Below, piece by piece: positions 46,377-57,868 of a stretch of 64,000 nucleotides of DNA. Origin of the DNA: Paraphysomonas bandaiensis. Lineage: Eukaryota; Chrysophyceae. The notes beneath the pieces are model-generated. The model searched no databases, was not told where the DNA came from, and saw only the letters and a list, made by a program, of their open reading frames with translations. Each line of letters opens with the position of its first letter. Positions within the stretch are counted from its first letter, which is position 1. Both the position numbers and the translations under genes were made by a program. The DNA is taken from assembly GCA_965644295.1 (NCBI GenBank), contig CBFFRP010000089.1, forward strand, positions 62,001 to 126,000, read 5' to 3'.

Positions 46377-46816
46377 CCCTCAACAAAGTCGGACTCGCAC
46401 CATTTCGTGGTGTTCTGGGTGATAAGTACCGGAGAGATTCTCCCTGGGAAACTAACGTGAGCCGGAAACATAGTCAGCAGATATTCTTCTGCCCACTCAT
46501 TGCCGAATGCCTGTGTAGACGTCTTTGGGCCCTGACGAATAAACAGAGATCCGGGACAGCGCCCACCTGAAGGGTAACCGGGGAATTGGGCTGCCTGCTG
46601 AAGTCAAGCATCCGGGATGTTCACCTTCAGAACTCAGAGCGGAAGTGGTTGCACCTTGGTGCTTGCGGCGACGCACAAACAGCTTCCGTAGCGTTAAATA
46701 GTAGGATAAAAAGTGTGTACTGATTAGTTACAGGTAGAGGTCTAACTAGTTTGTCTAGCATTCATCTAGCTACTAAGTTGGTGCAGGTTTTTAACGCCTA
46801 TTGCTAATAATAAGAC
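46377..46816 (+). repeat. Dispersed structured repeat, copy G (long head plus tail)
   Basis: Best-preserved copy. Head 46377-46637 with GTACCGGAGAG and CTGGGAAAC. Core 46640-46688 with fully paired arms CGGAAG/CTTCCG, hairpin GCACCTTGGTGC and hairpin GCTTGCG-GCGA-CG. Tail to GCTAATAATAAGAC. The in-frame 65-codon ORF inside the head is not conserved in copy B, so the element is taken as noncoding. Confidence 0.82.
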
Positions 46817-47064
46817 TTTCTATATATATAACCTTATTGGATGTGGCATTCAATTTCAAGCTGATAAGTCCAGTACAGTACGTGTTAAGACGTGCTCCTC
46901 AGTTATCACCAATCAAGCAATGCGATCTGTTGATTTCCAGAACTAGATCCTCGCTGTCATAATCATATTCGTTAAAATGTATTAATTTGATCCTTTTCCA
47001 TCCGAGAAAGTGAGACTTCGTTGCCACCTTGTATCTTCACGACTGTTTTTTAGAAAGCAGAGTT

Positions 47065-47439
47065 ATGAATAATAGTAGCGTTGTCGCCCAGACGTTCGAC
47101 AACCAAGTGCATTGTGATGAGTACGCCGAACAATGTACGAAAGTCGTGGAGATCGAGGTAATGCTCACCGACACACATTAAAAGAAATTCAAGTCATATT
47201 ATAATTTCACCAACATGTCATGCTTCATATTACTTGGAAGTAGACAAATCATGTCAGAGCCAAACCCAATTGATTACAAAAAGCAAATAATAGCCAATCA
47301 TTGAAAGTGTAGAGCTCTGCCTGAAATTTTCATGAATGATTTCGGACAGCAGTACAGAGCTGAAATTCTGGCACATGTAGTCAATGACACTTTTTTCCAG
47401 TGGCATAGCGAATTGTATGTTCAGAATGAGCGCATTTAA
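47065..47439 (+). CDS. Possible small two-exon gene
   Basis: Exon 47065-47157 opens MNNSSVVAQTFDNQVHCDEY; exon 47308-47439 ends FFQWHSELYVQNERI and a stop. A GT-AG intron of 150 nt joins them in frame (74 aa). The second exon has protein-like composition (PEIFMNDFGQQYRAEILAHV), unlike the surrounding AT-rich DNA, but the splice choice is uncertain and I recognise no family. A further small exon within the intron is possible. Confidence 0.35.
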
Positions 47440-47994
47440 GATTTAAACACAATGTAAGAGTCATATAGTAAGTTTGAACCAATAACTAGCTGTATATCGT
47501 TTGTACCGCTTATGATAATGAGTAATAATTATTATACGCACCCTAAATACTAAATATATCTTGCCATAGTCAAATTGATGGCTTTGGTGTTGCGACACAC
47601 ATATAGCTATGGTATAAATAAAAGTGTAAATTCCGTAATCTACCATGGTTAATTTCTTAGCAAGATATTGTATGTCATACAATTTTAAGACCAATTCATG
47701 TGTCGAAGTCAATCACCTGCGTACAATAGCGACCATCACATGTACACGCAGTCAAAATAAAATATAATTACAACGGCTATAGTATAAACTATCACTGCTC
47801 TCGGGAAAGCAGTGTGAATGCGCGCTACCCACACTTGAGAGTGTGATTGTTTGATCGTTCGGAAATTGCTACTTCATTTCTGTATACTTTCGTCATCACT
47901 ATTTACTAAGGCACAGTAAAAGTATTATGAATTCATCATTGAGTGATACCGTTGCGAAGTAACCTTTAGTCAAATATAAGGGGTAAAAGTAGAA
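47440..47994. other. Intergenic, possible alternative last exon of the EF-hand gene
   Basis: AT-rich. A TTGTACGCAG acceptor at about 47717 is followed by a short frame (VIDFDT, stop) that could be an alternative 3' exon of the minus-strand EF-hand gene. Confidence 0.35.
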
Positions 47995-48521
47995 CTACGT
48001 AAATGTTACCTTGCCAACTTCATAGGTGTCCCCAGCACGAAAAAGGGAAGATGCGTACGATTTCGAATACTGCGGCATCTCTTTGCTGCAAACCTGTGCA
48101 CCGTAAGATAAACATCTACTTTACAATTAGACACATACTCTAGTAAAATCCTCCTCAGTGATGTAACCTCGATTTCTTCTGTCAAATAGACGATACGCTT
48201 GAATTGAACTATAGCCTTCGCGCTCTGGGCGTAATTTCAATATAATGTCACGGAAAAGCTCTCTTGTTATCGAAACTCGCGACTGTGCGTCTCTATCGGG
48301 GCACACCTCATCCAAGAGTAGTAATATTTTATCCTGTGATTATGTATCACAGTAAGATTATATGAAACAATACGCGATAAGGTTCCCACCTTAGTCATAT
48401 CTATCCCGTGCATTGCGATGATACCACATCGCAGCTGAAACATATCCATTTCACGACTGCCCTCCTCATTGAGGGTACTGCACTTTTTAAATATATGGTC
48501 TATGTTCCATTCGATATCCAT
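47995..48521 (-). CDS. EF-hand protein, EFCAB11-like
   Basis: 141 aa from exons 48521-48390, 48333-48139 and 48093-47995; introns are 56 and 45 nt. It has paired EF-hand helix-loop-helix units. The clearest is AYRLFDRRNRGYITEEDFTR, which aligns with the FTAFDTYYRGFLTLEDF segment of EFCAB11. Loop positions 3 and 5 are Arg in place of acidic or amide residues, so calcium binding at this site is doubtful. The C-terminal hand (SSLFRAGDTYEVGKV) is also degenerate. The end is taken at the TAG after GKVTFT; a splice at the same GKV to an exon at 47716-47696 is an alternative. It is divergent from the membrane-anchored hydrolase. Confidence 0.65.
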
Positions 48522-48904
48522 ATGTATAGGTCCACTGCAACTCACACAATGAGTAATCACACGATCCATGAACAGTCAACCCGATTCAATGTACTGCAGT
48601 GCAGTGTACCAGTCTTCTAAATGGACGAGCGAGATAGATTTCGAGGAAACCCCAGATAGTGATAAAAACCCGAGTTTTATGAAGAAAAGGGGCAGAATTC
48701 CAGTATTTTATATAAATCTTTGTCCAGATTTTCTTGATACTGCCGTACAAATGTCAGCACTCCCACTGTGAACATTGCATTACACACACATATATATATA
48801 TACCAAGTGCTACTAGCAATATCCAGATATCTTGTCTATTGTTACCACAGCACTCGAACAACACACATTCCTTAGTCTCTACACCCCCAGCACTGCTCTG
48901 CACC
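48522..48904. promoter_or_regulatory. Shared upstream region, EF-hand gene and hydrolase 2
   Basis: 383 bp between divergent starts, with a short (CA)n/(TA)n run near 48780-48805. No specific element is recognised. Confidence 0.4.
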
Positions 48905-49645
48905 ATGAAGGCGTATCCCTATTCAAGTAGCTCTAGTTCCCTGTATGTAGTGGGCGCAGTTGTGTTCACTGTGGTCGTTATAGTGCTGTTTTCCTCTCTC
49001 GGAAAATCAAACGGCTCTCTGGCCGTTACAAAGGAGTCGGAATTACCCGGAGTAGTAGAAACATTCCAGTCGCACTTAGGCCCGGTGTCAGTGAGGATAT
49101 TAGGAGACCGGAATAATGTACCAGTATTGTGTCTGCCGGGCATCAATCCCGCTCTTGTTAATGAGTGGGTGCCTGTGGCGCAGCTAGTAAGTCAGAAAGG
49201 TTATGCGGTATACATCGTAAATTTCCACAGTAATCCGAAATCAACACCGAGTATGATGTATGGTGGTGTGACTACTTCTGATGTGTCCATCATTATTAGC
49301 GACATCATTTCAAAATACTTAAAGGCAAATGATGTGCTACTAATGGGAAAGTCTTGGGGGGGAGGCCAGGCTCTCCAATTCGCCGCATCGCATCCAGGAA
49401 TGGTAAAGAAGTTGTGCCTCATTGCACCAGCATCGTCGGATAGTAGCCACATCAAGTCCCTCCGCAAACACAATATCCCTGTATTGCTCGCTTGGGCCAA
49501 GGATGACTTCATGATATCTTTCTCAAACACTAAGTCCTGGCAGAAGATTCTCGGTGATAATCTCAAGTTTGTTTCAGCGACGACAGGAGGTCATAAAATA
49601 CTGCTCGAATATGGTGAGGAAATAATCAGGTTCATCGAGGAATAA
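48905..49645 (+). CDS. Membrane-anchored alpha/beta-hydrolase
   Basis: 246-residue single-exon protein. An N-terminal hydrophobic helix (residues about 13-34, LYVVGAVVFTVVVIVLFSSL) is an uncleaved anchor or signal. The hydrolase fold has a VPVLCLPGINPAL strand, nucleophile Ser in MGKSWGGGQA, acid Asp in AWAKDDFM and base His in TGGHKILL, so the catalytic triad is complete and the enzyme is probably active as an esterase or lipase. The lid is short. The start at 48905 has ACC before the ATG; the frame upstream is simple repeat. The substrate is unknown. Confidence 0.85.
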   Translation: MKAYPYSSSSSSLYVVGAVVFTVVVIVLFSSLGKSNGSLAVTKESELPGVVETFQSHLGPVSVRILGDRNNVPVLCLPGINPALVNEWVPVAQLVSQKGYAVYIVNFHSNPKSTPSMMYGGVTTSDVSIIISDIISKYLKANDVLLMGKSWGGGQALQFAASHPGMVKKLCLIAPASSDSSHIKSLRKHNIPVLLAWAKDDFMISFSNTKSWQKILGDNLKFVSATTGGHKILLEYGEEIIRFIEE

Positions 49646-50532
49646 AATATTTCGTATCTTGTAAGTGACTTAGACTGAATTCCTGACGTATAGTGTTGTC
49701 AGGACGATTCATAAATGCGCACTATCAAAATTGTTCATAGTTATTTTAATATTCTCATCTATTGTACTTCTCCTTGGTAATCATGGCCATTTATATAGTG
49801 TTATACATATACATAAATTGGGGATAAAATAACAAGTTTGTTAAGTTTTTTAAAATTTGTCTATACCAAGTTTGAAAAGTTATTTAATAGCTATTGGTTT
49901 CTATCATCCAATTCCTTATTCCATAGATCATTGCTTTATGACAGACGACAGACACTGTGTTCCTTATAAGTCGTCTCTAACCTCAAATTAGCTCAATGGA
50001 ATGTAAGTGCATGTGTTGTGTATGCATAGCAATCATCGGTGGACCTCAGAAAAAGTACCTAATATGGCCCACCGATGACAGAGTCGTAGCAAAAGTGATG
50101 TTGAGAAATTACACCCGGGGGATTACATGAAGTAGAATAATGAAACTCCACTACAATCAGAGAAAATATATTACATTTATATTTAAGACGGTCATAGGGG
50201 ACGATGCTCCTAATACCGAGGTATACAAGAATCAACAACGCCAAGTTAATTAATATCGATGGTTTATTAATAATGCGAAGTTGATGGGCTGTCGTTGCGT
50301 GGTTTTGTATTATCTACCGGAAATATATAAGGCTATATTTTCCCGGAGGTGAAATGGGTGTTCTATCGAACTAACATATTTTCAAAAAAATACGGTGATA
50401 AAGGACTATTCCTGAAATTAAAAAGTTTCCGTGATAAAATTACTTAACATTTGATAATTACTTCAATCGGAGATACCTATACATCCATTAAGCACTATGA
50501 TATCCCATGCGAAGTATCGCGATGCAGACTGA
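49646..50532. other. Intergenic, no gene seen
   Basis: Convergent 3' ends of hydrolase 2 and AP-2 mu. AT-rich with no repeat copy. Confidence 0.5.
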
Positions 50533-52083
50533 TTAGATACGCTGCTGATATTCACCAGCCTTGGACATGTACCTCACCCATCTGCTTGTCTGGTACGAGC
50601 TCTTCTCGTACACCTTAAGGAATCGCACCTGCAAGAACAGTCAAATATGAAACTAACAATTGAAAATCACCCACTTGAACCCCCGACACGGCCACCATTG
50701 GAATCTGGAAGTCAACACTGATTGGTGGGCGAGTCCACTGCTTCTCGCGGGTAGAGGGGACGAGATCCACATCGGCACTGAAAGTGGCCTCCGACTTGCC
50801 TGGCATACTCGAAATTCGCCAGACCAGAGCCCTCTCTCCGGGCTCATACCTGGCGCGACCTCGGGAAACATTGATACGAGCAGAGGCTGTAGATGTCGGG
50901 ACAGGAAATTTGATTACCATACTGGTTGCCTTGCGATCTTCCGCAAAGTCCGCATGCAACTGTTAAAGCGTGACAAATATTACAAACTGACAAGATGAAG
51001 CATGATTAGGCCACCTTGAGATTAATCAACAGCTTAGTTTTCCCTTCTTCCTTAACAGTGGGAATCAGACGGAATGGTTGCTGTGCCTGGGTAACACGGT
51101 ATCTCATTAGCTCGAACTCGCCGTCTGGGGGGATGAAAGTTATAGTGCGCTCAGAGTCGAATTTACCCAAGCGAACACACCTAGGCAACATTACCACATC
51201 CAGATGATACAGAGAAGAGGAAAGACTTACCTATGGAAGGTGCAATCATCGATCTCCACAGCACTTATTTTCTTACCCGATCTGGTGATAGCTGTGGCTC
51301 CAGTTCCTTCCTTCTCCATGATAAGTTTATCATTTAGACCGAACTTACATTCGGGCATTCCAGTAAGGAAGGCCTTCATCATGACCTTCCCGAATACTTC
51401 AGTGCGCAGGATAGCCCCAGTCGCTGAAGTGAGCAGACTGACTGTCTCATGAAGGTCAATGTAGACCTCATTCTTGCGGTATCGAATTCCCTCTCGTCTC
51501 CAGTCAATGGCACCGGTGATTTGAGAGGTCAGGGCAGCGCCTTCTTTCGACACACCCTCCTGGATAACAGACCCCAGGTTGATATACAACCGCAAAACAT
51601 CAATAGAACAGTTCTGTGGATAGCCATAGTCCATTGTTTCATCTAGCAACTCATATATAAGAGTAAAGCTGCCTTGAACAGATTCATCGTTAAAATCTTC
51701 TCCCAAGTAACTTTTCATTATTCTAACTTTCTGGAGTAAATACTCCAGTATCATTGCTGCATTGGGGTTGCCGCGCGTTGCGGCGACAAGATATATATTA
51801 CTGTGTCTAATATACATAAAAGTCACTCCGTCCATGTTGATAACTGGAGCATTCTGACCGGTTGCCTTCGAAATAATGATCTGTTCGTATATGAGTTAAT
51901 TCCAGGCCGCTGGAGGAAAACTATAATCACCTTATTTCTAAATGAATCGATGCTTGTCTTGGGAATGTCGGTCCTTCATTCAAACATCAGGGCATATAAC
52001 ACGATAGTTGTGAACCAATACCTGAAATGTCTAGATATAACAGGCTCTCCTTTCTGGTTAATCATAAACACAGCAGACGCCAT
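50533..52083 (-). CDS. AP2M1: AP-2 clathrin adaptor complex subunit mu
   Basis: Medium chain of the plasma-membrane clathrin adaptor, recognising Yxx-phi cargo signals. Six exons: 52083-52022, 51973-51931, 51880-51231, 51180-51015, 50959-50675 and 50628-50533; introns are 48, 50, 50, 55 and 46 nt; 433 aa, close to the 435 I recall for animals. The longin domain (1-140) reads VISRHFRTDIPKTSIDSFR then RHSNIYLVAATRGNPNAAM and LLDETMDYGYPQ. The linker TSQITGAIDWRREGIRYRKN leads to the mu-homology domain: SGMPECKFGLNDKL, IDDCTFHRCVRLGKFDSE, FIPPDGEFELMRYR and RWVRYMSKAGEYQQ. The 43-nt second exon is essential for the frame. Its divergent neighbour is the VWA alpha-kinase. Confidence 0.95.
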
Positions 52084-53033
52084 TGCAACACACCACACCA
52101 ATCAAACTACTCAGTGATCAATAAAAGTGAGGCTGAAAGCAACACTACCAGTTGATTCCAGTGAAGCAAGTGATTACAATGCAACCTTCCCGAAAGGGTT
52201 TATGCCTGCCTGTGTTGATAATACATACACGCAGAGCACAGGAATACATGAATCCGTCTGCTCAGCTCATATTATCTTTTTTTTTACATGTGTTTCATTT
52301 TGTTCACGATTTTTTTTCTGGCGGATATAGGGATATATCCCGAATAGACAACACATGTTTTCAGTTTTCTATGTGGGTATTCATTATACAGCACAGTATA
52401 TGCTCCATGCTATGAGGTCACTCGTACATACCATACGTACATGGACTGTGTAGGTATCAAAGCACGCACTATGATATCCATGTATAGCTACGAGTATATA
52501 TCACTTGACGATATGGTGAGCTCTATTTGAAGGAATATATATCACGTGGTGTGAACTTCAACTTTATCTTTGTTTTTATTACTATCTAGAAGAGATGCAG
52601 AGACTGCAACTCCGGAGGAGTTAGTTCACATACCTCTGAGGGTCCTTCTACTATTAGGATCTGAAAGGAGTGTGAATGCACACACACACTGTTGATATAT
52701 GTAGCTCATCCCCTGCGATGAGTGGATATGTTACGCTGATCTTATCTGGTGTCAAGAAGAGCGGTCTCTAGTCCGTACCTCTCTCATCATGCAGATCTAT
52801 CCAGACAAGTAGATCTACATGAAGGGATTCACTACACTGTGGTCGTATTGTGGTAATGTATCCAGCACTTGTCTCTCTATATATAATCTACAGGGCTGTT
52901 ATGGTATATGTATTCACCCCCATGATCGTAGTCATGTGAAATGACCTGTGAAGTGACCAGGTCATACCTATGAATGTGTATAACAACAGTATATGATACA
53001 TACATCTATACATACCACACATATCTATATAAG
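52084..53033. promoter_or_regulatory. Shared upstream region, AP-2 mu and alpha-kinase
   Basis: 950 bp between divergent starts with short (CA)n and TATA-type runs. No coding or repeat-family signal is seen. Confidence 0.45.
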
Positions 53034-55071
53034 ATGTCCGACGATAGCGACTCCTGTAGGAGCCAAGAGGTATTCACCGCTATATTCCGCCATCACAGGC
53101 TTGAGGGAGTGGCGGAGAAGTTGCACAGGGTCGGTGTCCATAGTCTAGAGGGCGTTGAGGCTCTGCTAAGTGAATCCTCCTACTCTGAGGCTCTATCGCA
53201 GATCAAAGAGACCCTCTCTGAGGCTGAGTACAGACAGCTGTGTTTGTTGGCTCGATGGGGACGGGGCGGGACGTATGATGCGGCTGAAGTGATGGAAGGT
53301 AGGAAGAGCTGCAGACACAAACGACATCGTATTAGAATGACCCGACAGAAGATAGCAGGAATTAAAAGTACGAGCATCGTTGATTATTTCTTTGATTATA
53401 TGTTGTGAAGGTGTGACAAGAAGTCTCCGCGAAGTAGCGTCACTTGACTTTTGCATTGTACTCGACTGTACCGGATCTATGGCGCCATACCTGGATGTTG
53501 TGAAGGATCATATCGAGAAAGTTTTGGAGGATCTGGAGTCAATTCATCCGGATGTAAACCTTCGGCTTGCATTCATAGGTTACCGAGATCACGGTGATGG
53601 ATGTAAAAACCAAGAGGTCTTCAAATTTTCAAGGGACGTTGCGCGGTTCCGGGAGGTGATAGGAAGACAGAACGCGACAGGCGGAAATGATATGCCGGAA
53701 GACGTCATGGGTGCTCTCTATCAAGCAACACTGCTTCGATGGAAATCATCTACACGTGTACTGTGTCACATTTGTGACGCACCTTGCCATGGTACAGCAT
53801 ATCAGGAGCCCGGCGTAATTGATTTTTATCCGGATGGAGATCCCTATGGCCTCACCCCTGAAATCATTCTGCCCCGTTTGCTTAATATGGAAATAATTTA
53901 TTTCTTTTTAAACCTCAGTCCTGTTACAAACAGAATGGTTGGAAAATTCAACGACATCATGAGAGTGTACGTTGAGGGAGACATGGAGTACATCCGAAAG
54001 ATATCAATATCTGATCCGAGTGTCATGATGACAACTGTAACTGAGGTTTTAGCCAGAACAGTGAGTTCAGCATTGTCTACTTCGACTTCTGTATCTATAG
54101 ATACCTCATCTTCCTTTTCCAGCTCCGCCCGATCATCGTTTAAGAGTATCAATGCCACTCCAGTAAGCCCTGTGAATACTGACTTGTCTAAGTTAGAGGA
54201 GCACGTTGTACACGTCTATGAAATGGTTATACCGGAGTCCATCACTCAGATCACCACTGCTGCTGCAACCTCATCTTCAGGAAGAGATTTAAATGTTCTC
54301 TCAACGAGGTACATCACGCAGGCTGTGCGCATCTCACCGGATCCGTTCGCAGCCGGGGCGTTTAAGGAGGCATATATGGCGGAAGTGCGGCCTTGTTGCA
54401 CATCGCACTACGTATCTCCTCCGGAATCTCCACCGTGTTGTAGTAAATCATCAATATCCTCGCCACTGCCTGTATCGCCCATTGAGAACGAATTTAACAT
54501 ATGCAATACTGAGCATGTTCTGAAGCGACTGAAATGCGGAGACAATTGCAGGGCAAGCTATGAGAGCGGCCTGTCAGCTCACCGTGTTGCCGTGTTTCTA
54601 TCTCGGCTCTTCAACGACAGCAAACCTCCAACCTTTCCAGCAGTAGTCTATCATCCCGTGTCGCTGGTGTGCTTTACAAGTAAGGAGGGTGGTTTCTTTG
54701 CTACACTCGAGCAGCGGATAAGAGGCGACTTTGAGAAGTACAACACGAATTCAGGATGGGTGCCATATGGACCGACGGTCCGGGGAACTGATCATACTGT
54801 GGTACAAGCCTTCACCCACTGGACCTATGTTGTGACCTCTGGAGAGCTCTTAGTTGTAGACTGTCAAGGGGTGTTTAGTCAACAAGACAACAGTTTCTAT
54901 CTAACAGATCCAGCCGTACATTGTGCGACCAGTCTTCTTCGATTTGGTGGGACTAACCTTGGACGGGAGGGTATCGCACGCTTCCTTCATACTCACAAGT
55001 GTACATCTTGCTGTGAGGCACTTGGACTGGACAAAATTTATCATATCTCTGTGGAAAGCGTGGGTGGATAA
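53034..55071 (+). CDS. VWA-domain alpha-kinase (VwkA/MHCK class)
   Basis: Atypical serine/threonine kinase, 664 aa. Exons 53034-53367 and 53411-55071, intron 43 nt. Residues 1-75 form a small helical domain (VFTAIFRHHRLEGVAEKLHR). A von Willebrand A domain follows (about 120-310) with metal-site motif LDCTGSM, IGYRDHGD, ATGGNDMPEDVMGAL and CDAPCHG. A Ser-rich linker leads to the alpha-kinase domain (about 370-660): the ATP-grasp region FAAGAFKEAYMAEV, AFTHWTYVVTSGELLVVDCQ, the LTDPAVHC segment, GGTNLGREGI and the zinc-binding end FLHTHKCTSCCEALGL. All elements needed for activity appear present. Related amoebal enzymes act on myosin II and contractile vacuoles. It is divergent from AP-2 mu. 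Confidence 0.93.
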
Positions 55072-55560
55072 AATTATATTCACACTACAGTCTGTTTTTT
55101 ATCGGTGTTGCTATTTCAATCGAGCAATTTACATAGTACATCTTGTAGTTCAATGATACCCTCGTTGTGCCTTTGAATCATGTTATTAAACGAAGCCACG
55201 AGTATGAATTGTAATGATTAAGTGTCTCCTTTTTGGATAAGGATTTTTGTTAATTGCACATAATGAACATGTGCCGTTAGGTGCGGATAGTAGAATAGGT
55301 TTTTGAATGTGTCCTCAAAATTTCATTTAATAAAGTGTTCAGGCAAGTATTTATCCCATCTTACAGTATTGTGTAATATGTAAGCTACTAAAATTAGGAA
55401 GAAGACTACATCAGCAGTTTATTATTTCAAGTTCAGATCATCCGTTATTGAAGTACTCAATTCATTAACTAGAGGTATTGATATTTACACATTTACACCA
55501 ATTAGCAGGGGCACGTTTCTCCTATATCGCAAGTGGCAAGTATACCAACATACCTGCTGT
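55072..55560. other. Intergenic, no gene seen
   Basis: AT-rich DNA between the kinase stop and the copia-like element. Confidence 0.5.
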
Positions 55561-55644
55561 TATTAGAATATGGATCTTATTCTAGTATATTCAGTATGTC
55601 ACTTGAAGACAATGTACAAGAATACAGCGAAATATAGTGATGTA

Positions 55645-56650
55645 CAAATGCTGATGGTACGTCCAACTGATGCACATGCATATATGAAACATAAACGCTA
55701 TTGCTAGGACCAGTCGAATGGTTATCCTTTCACCACTGGAGCAAACGTGGACTGCTCCTCCTCCGTTTTCTCTTGTAGATTTCCTAATGCAACCAGCCAC
55801 GCTTTATATTTAACTATATTCCCCAGAACATCTCTCTTCACCGCGTGCACGTACTTTGCTCGCACCAACTTCACTCCCCGTGGAGTCCGCACAATCTTTA
55901 AGACACGTCTCTTCAGCAGTGAAGTCTTCTCCACCTTCCGAGCTTGTCTCCATTTCTCGTACTGTGGAGATCTCTCTGCCTCGGCATACGAGTCCGGTAT
56001 CTTGATATCCTCTGGACTCAATTCTGCATGTTTTAGTTTATTAGCAGTGTATGCATCACGTACCTCTACCATATTTATTTTCCCCAATACCGATGCATTT
56101 GCCAACCTACGCTGCAGCCGTTTCCGCCGTACACGACCATCACCATCTAGTTTAATAGGTCGTCGAGGTATATACGAACCCACACCGCACGATGAGCACG
56201 CACATATTGGGCGAAATAAATATGGTAGAGGTACGTGATGCATACACTGCTAATAAACTAAAACATGCAGAATTGAGTCCAGAGGATATCAAGATACCGG
56301 ACTCGTATGCCGAGGCAGAGAGATCTCCACAGTACGAGAAATGGAGACAAGCTCGGAAGGTGGAGAAGACTTCACTGCTGAGGAGACGTGTCTTAAAGAT
56401 TGTGCGGACTCCACGGGGAGTGAAGTTGGTGCGAGCAAAGTACGTGCACGCGGTGAAGAGAGATGTTCTGGGGAATATAGTTAAATATAAAGCGTGGCTG
56501 GTTGCATTAGGAAATCTACAAGAGAAAACGGAGGAGGAGCAGTCCACGTTTGCTCCAGTGGTGAAAGGATAACCATTCGACTGGTCCTAGCAATATAGCG
56601 TTTATGTTTCATATGCATGTGCATCAGTTGGACGTATCATCAGCGTTTTG
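55645..56650. repeat. Inverted duplication of the copia reverse-transcriptase start
   Basis: Left arm 55645-56089 and right arm 56203-56650 are about 445 bp long and nearly identical in opposite orientation, with a 113-bp spacer. Each arm encodes the same peptide on its outward strand (RVLKIVRTPRGVKLVRAKYV, ending EEQSTFAPVVKG), differing at a few residues such as Lys/Arg. The left arm continues further into the integrase linker. A read-through transcript would form a long hairpin. Confidence 0.9.
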
Positions 56651-57838
56651 TTCTGCCGAATCGGATCTAGAGGTGGATGTTTATATGGCACCTCCACGTG
56701 ATGAGGAATTGCCAGCGGGGTGGTGCTTTCAATTGATCAAGGCATTATATGGATTGCGGTCTTCACCGCGGCAGTGGAATAAACATATTGACAAGTTTAT
56801 CAAATCGTTACATTTTACTGCTTGAATTTTAGATACATGCTTATATATGAGATGGAGCAATGGGTAATTGCATTTATTATTGATATATATGTTGATGATA
56901 TTATCATTGCATCTGCTGATCTCACCTACTTAGAAAGTGTTAAACGTAGGTTCTGCGAAACGTTGAGATGCACGATCTGGGTGTGTGCAAACGGTTTTTG
57001 AATATCAGAATCACGAGAGGTGAAGACTGGTACATGTTAGGTCAATCTGAATATGCCAAGAATATTGTCAAGAAATTCAGTTCGTTTATGGAAAAGAGCA
57101 GTAATAAGAACAAGGAGACTCCACTACCTACCAATGTTCAGGAATTGTTAGCAGAGGGCAACGTGAGCTGACAGAGGAGCAGAAGCAGTGGGTTGAATCA
57201 TTTCCGTATAACCTATTAGAGGGGAATTATTGGAGCGGTGTTGCATTTTTGGCGATTCATAGACTAGACCTGATCTGGCCTATGCTGTGGGGTTATTAGC
57301 TCGATTTAGTACTTGTCCAACATATGCAGCTTGCAGATTAGCTATTCATTTGTTGAAATATTTACCTGGTACAGTTTTGATGAGGGCATCAGATTCAGTG
57401 GTAGTGAGTTTGATTTACATGTATTCAGTGATTCCGACTGGGCTGGTGATAGGATGACTCGGCACAACGGGAAAATCGTGTTTTTATGTGCGGGCGCTTT
57501 GGTATGGCAGTCCAAGCTTCAGACCACAGTTGCGACTTCAAGCATGGAATCTGAGTATATGGCGGAGTATGCGGCTATATGCAAGAACTGGTGTGGCTTC
57601 GGGGGGTGTTCAAGAAGTTCGGACTCTTAGTAGCGAAGCCGACTCCATTCTTTATGGATAGTAAGAGTGCAAAGGATCTTTCAGAGAATCCAGTGTATCA
57701 TGAGAGGTCGAAGCATATTGCCATCAAGTATCACTGGATAAGAGAACATGTTAATGGAAAATTTCCTACAGCAAAGTTGATTCATGTATCTACGGATGAT
57801 ATGGCGGCCGATATTTTTACAAAGGCATTGCCGTCATG
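56203..57838 (+). pseudogene. Copia pol remnant: reverse transcriptase and RNase H
   Basis: In order: KAWLVALGNLQEKTEEEQST with FAPVVKG, HQLDVSSAF (first catalytic Asp), KALYGLRSSPRQWNKHIDKF, YVDDIIIASADL (YxDD box), then RNase H with SDSDWAGDRMTRHNG, VATSSMESEYMA and HIAIKYHWIREHV, ending DMAADIFTKALPS. Frames change and stops occur near 56823, 56960, 57170 and 57595, so this is dead. Family order and motifs are those of Ty1/copia. Confidence 0.88.
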
Positions 57839-57868
57839 AGAAAACGATTACCGGGGTTAAGAGGGGTG

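Noticed and set aside
46410-46470. Hammerhead ribozyme in the repeat head
   Set aside because: GTGATAAG...GGGAAAC looks superficially like a hammerhead core, but the invariant CUGANGA and GAAA positions are not kept between copies B, D, E and G.
46373-46570. 65-codon ORF in the head of repeat copy G
   Set aside because: Frame is not preserved in copy B, which has an insertion, so the conserved feature is the DNA/RNA sequence.
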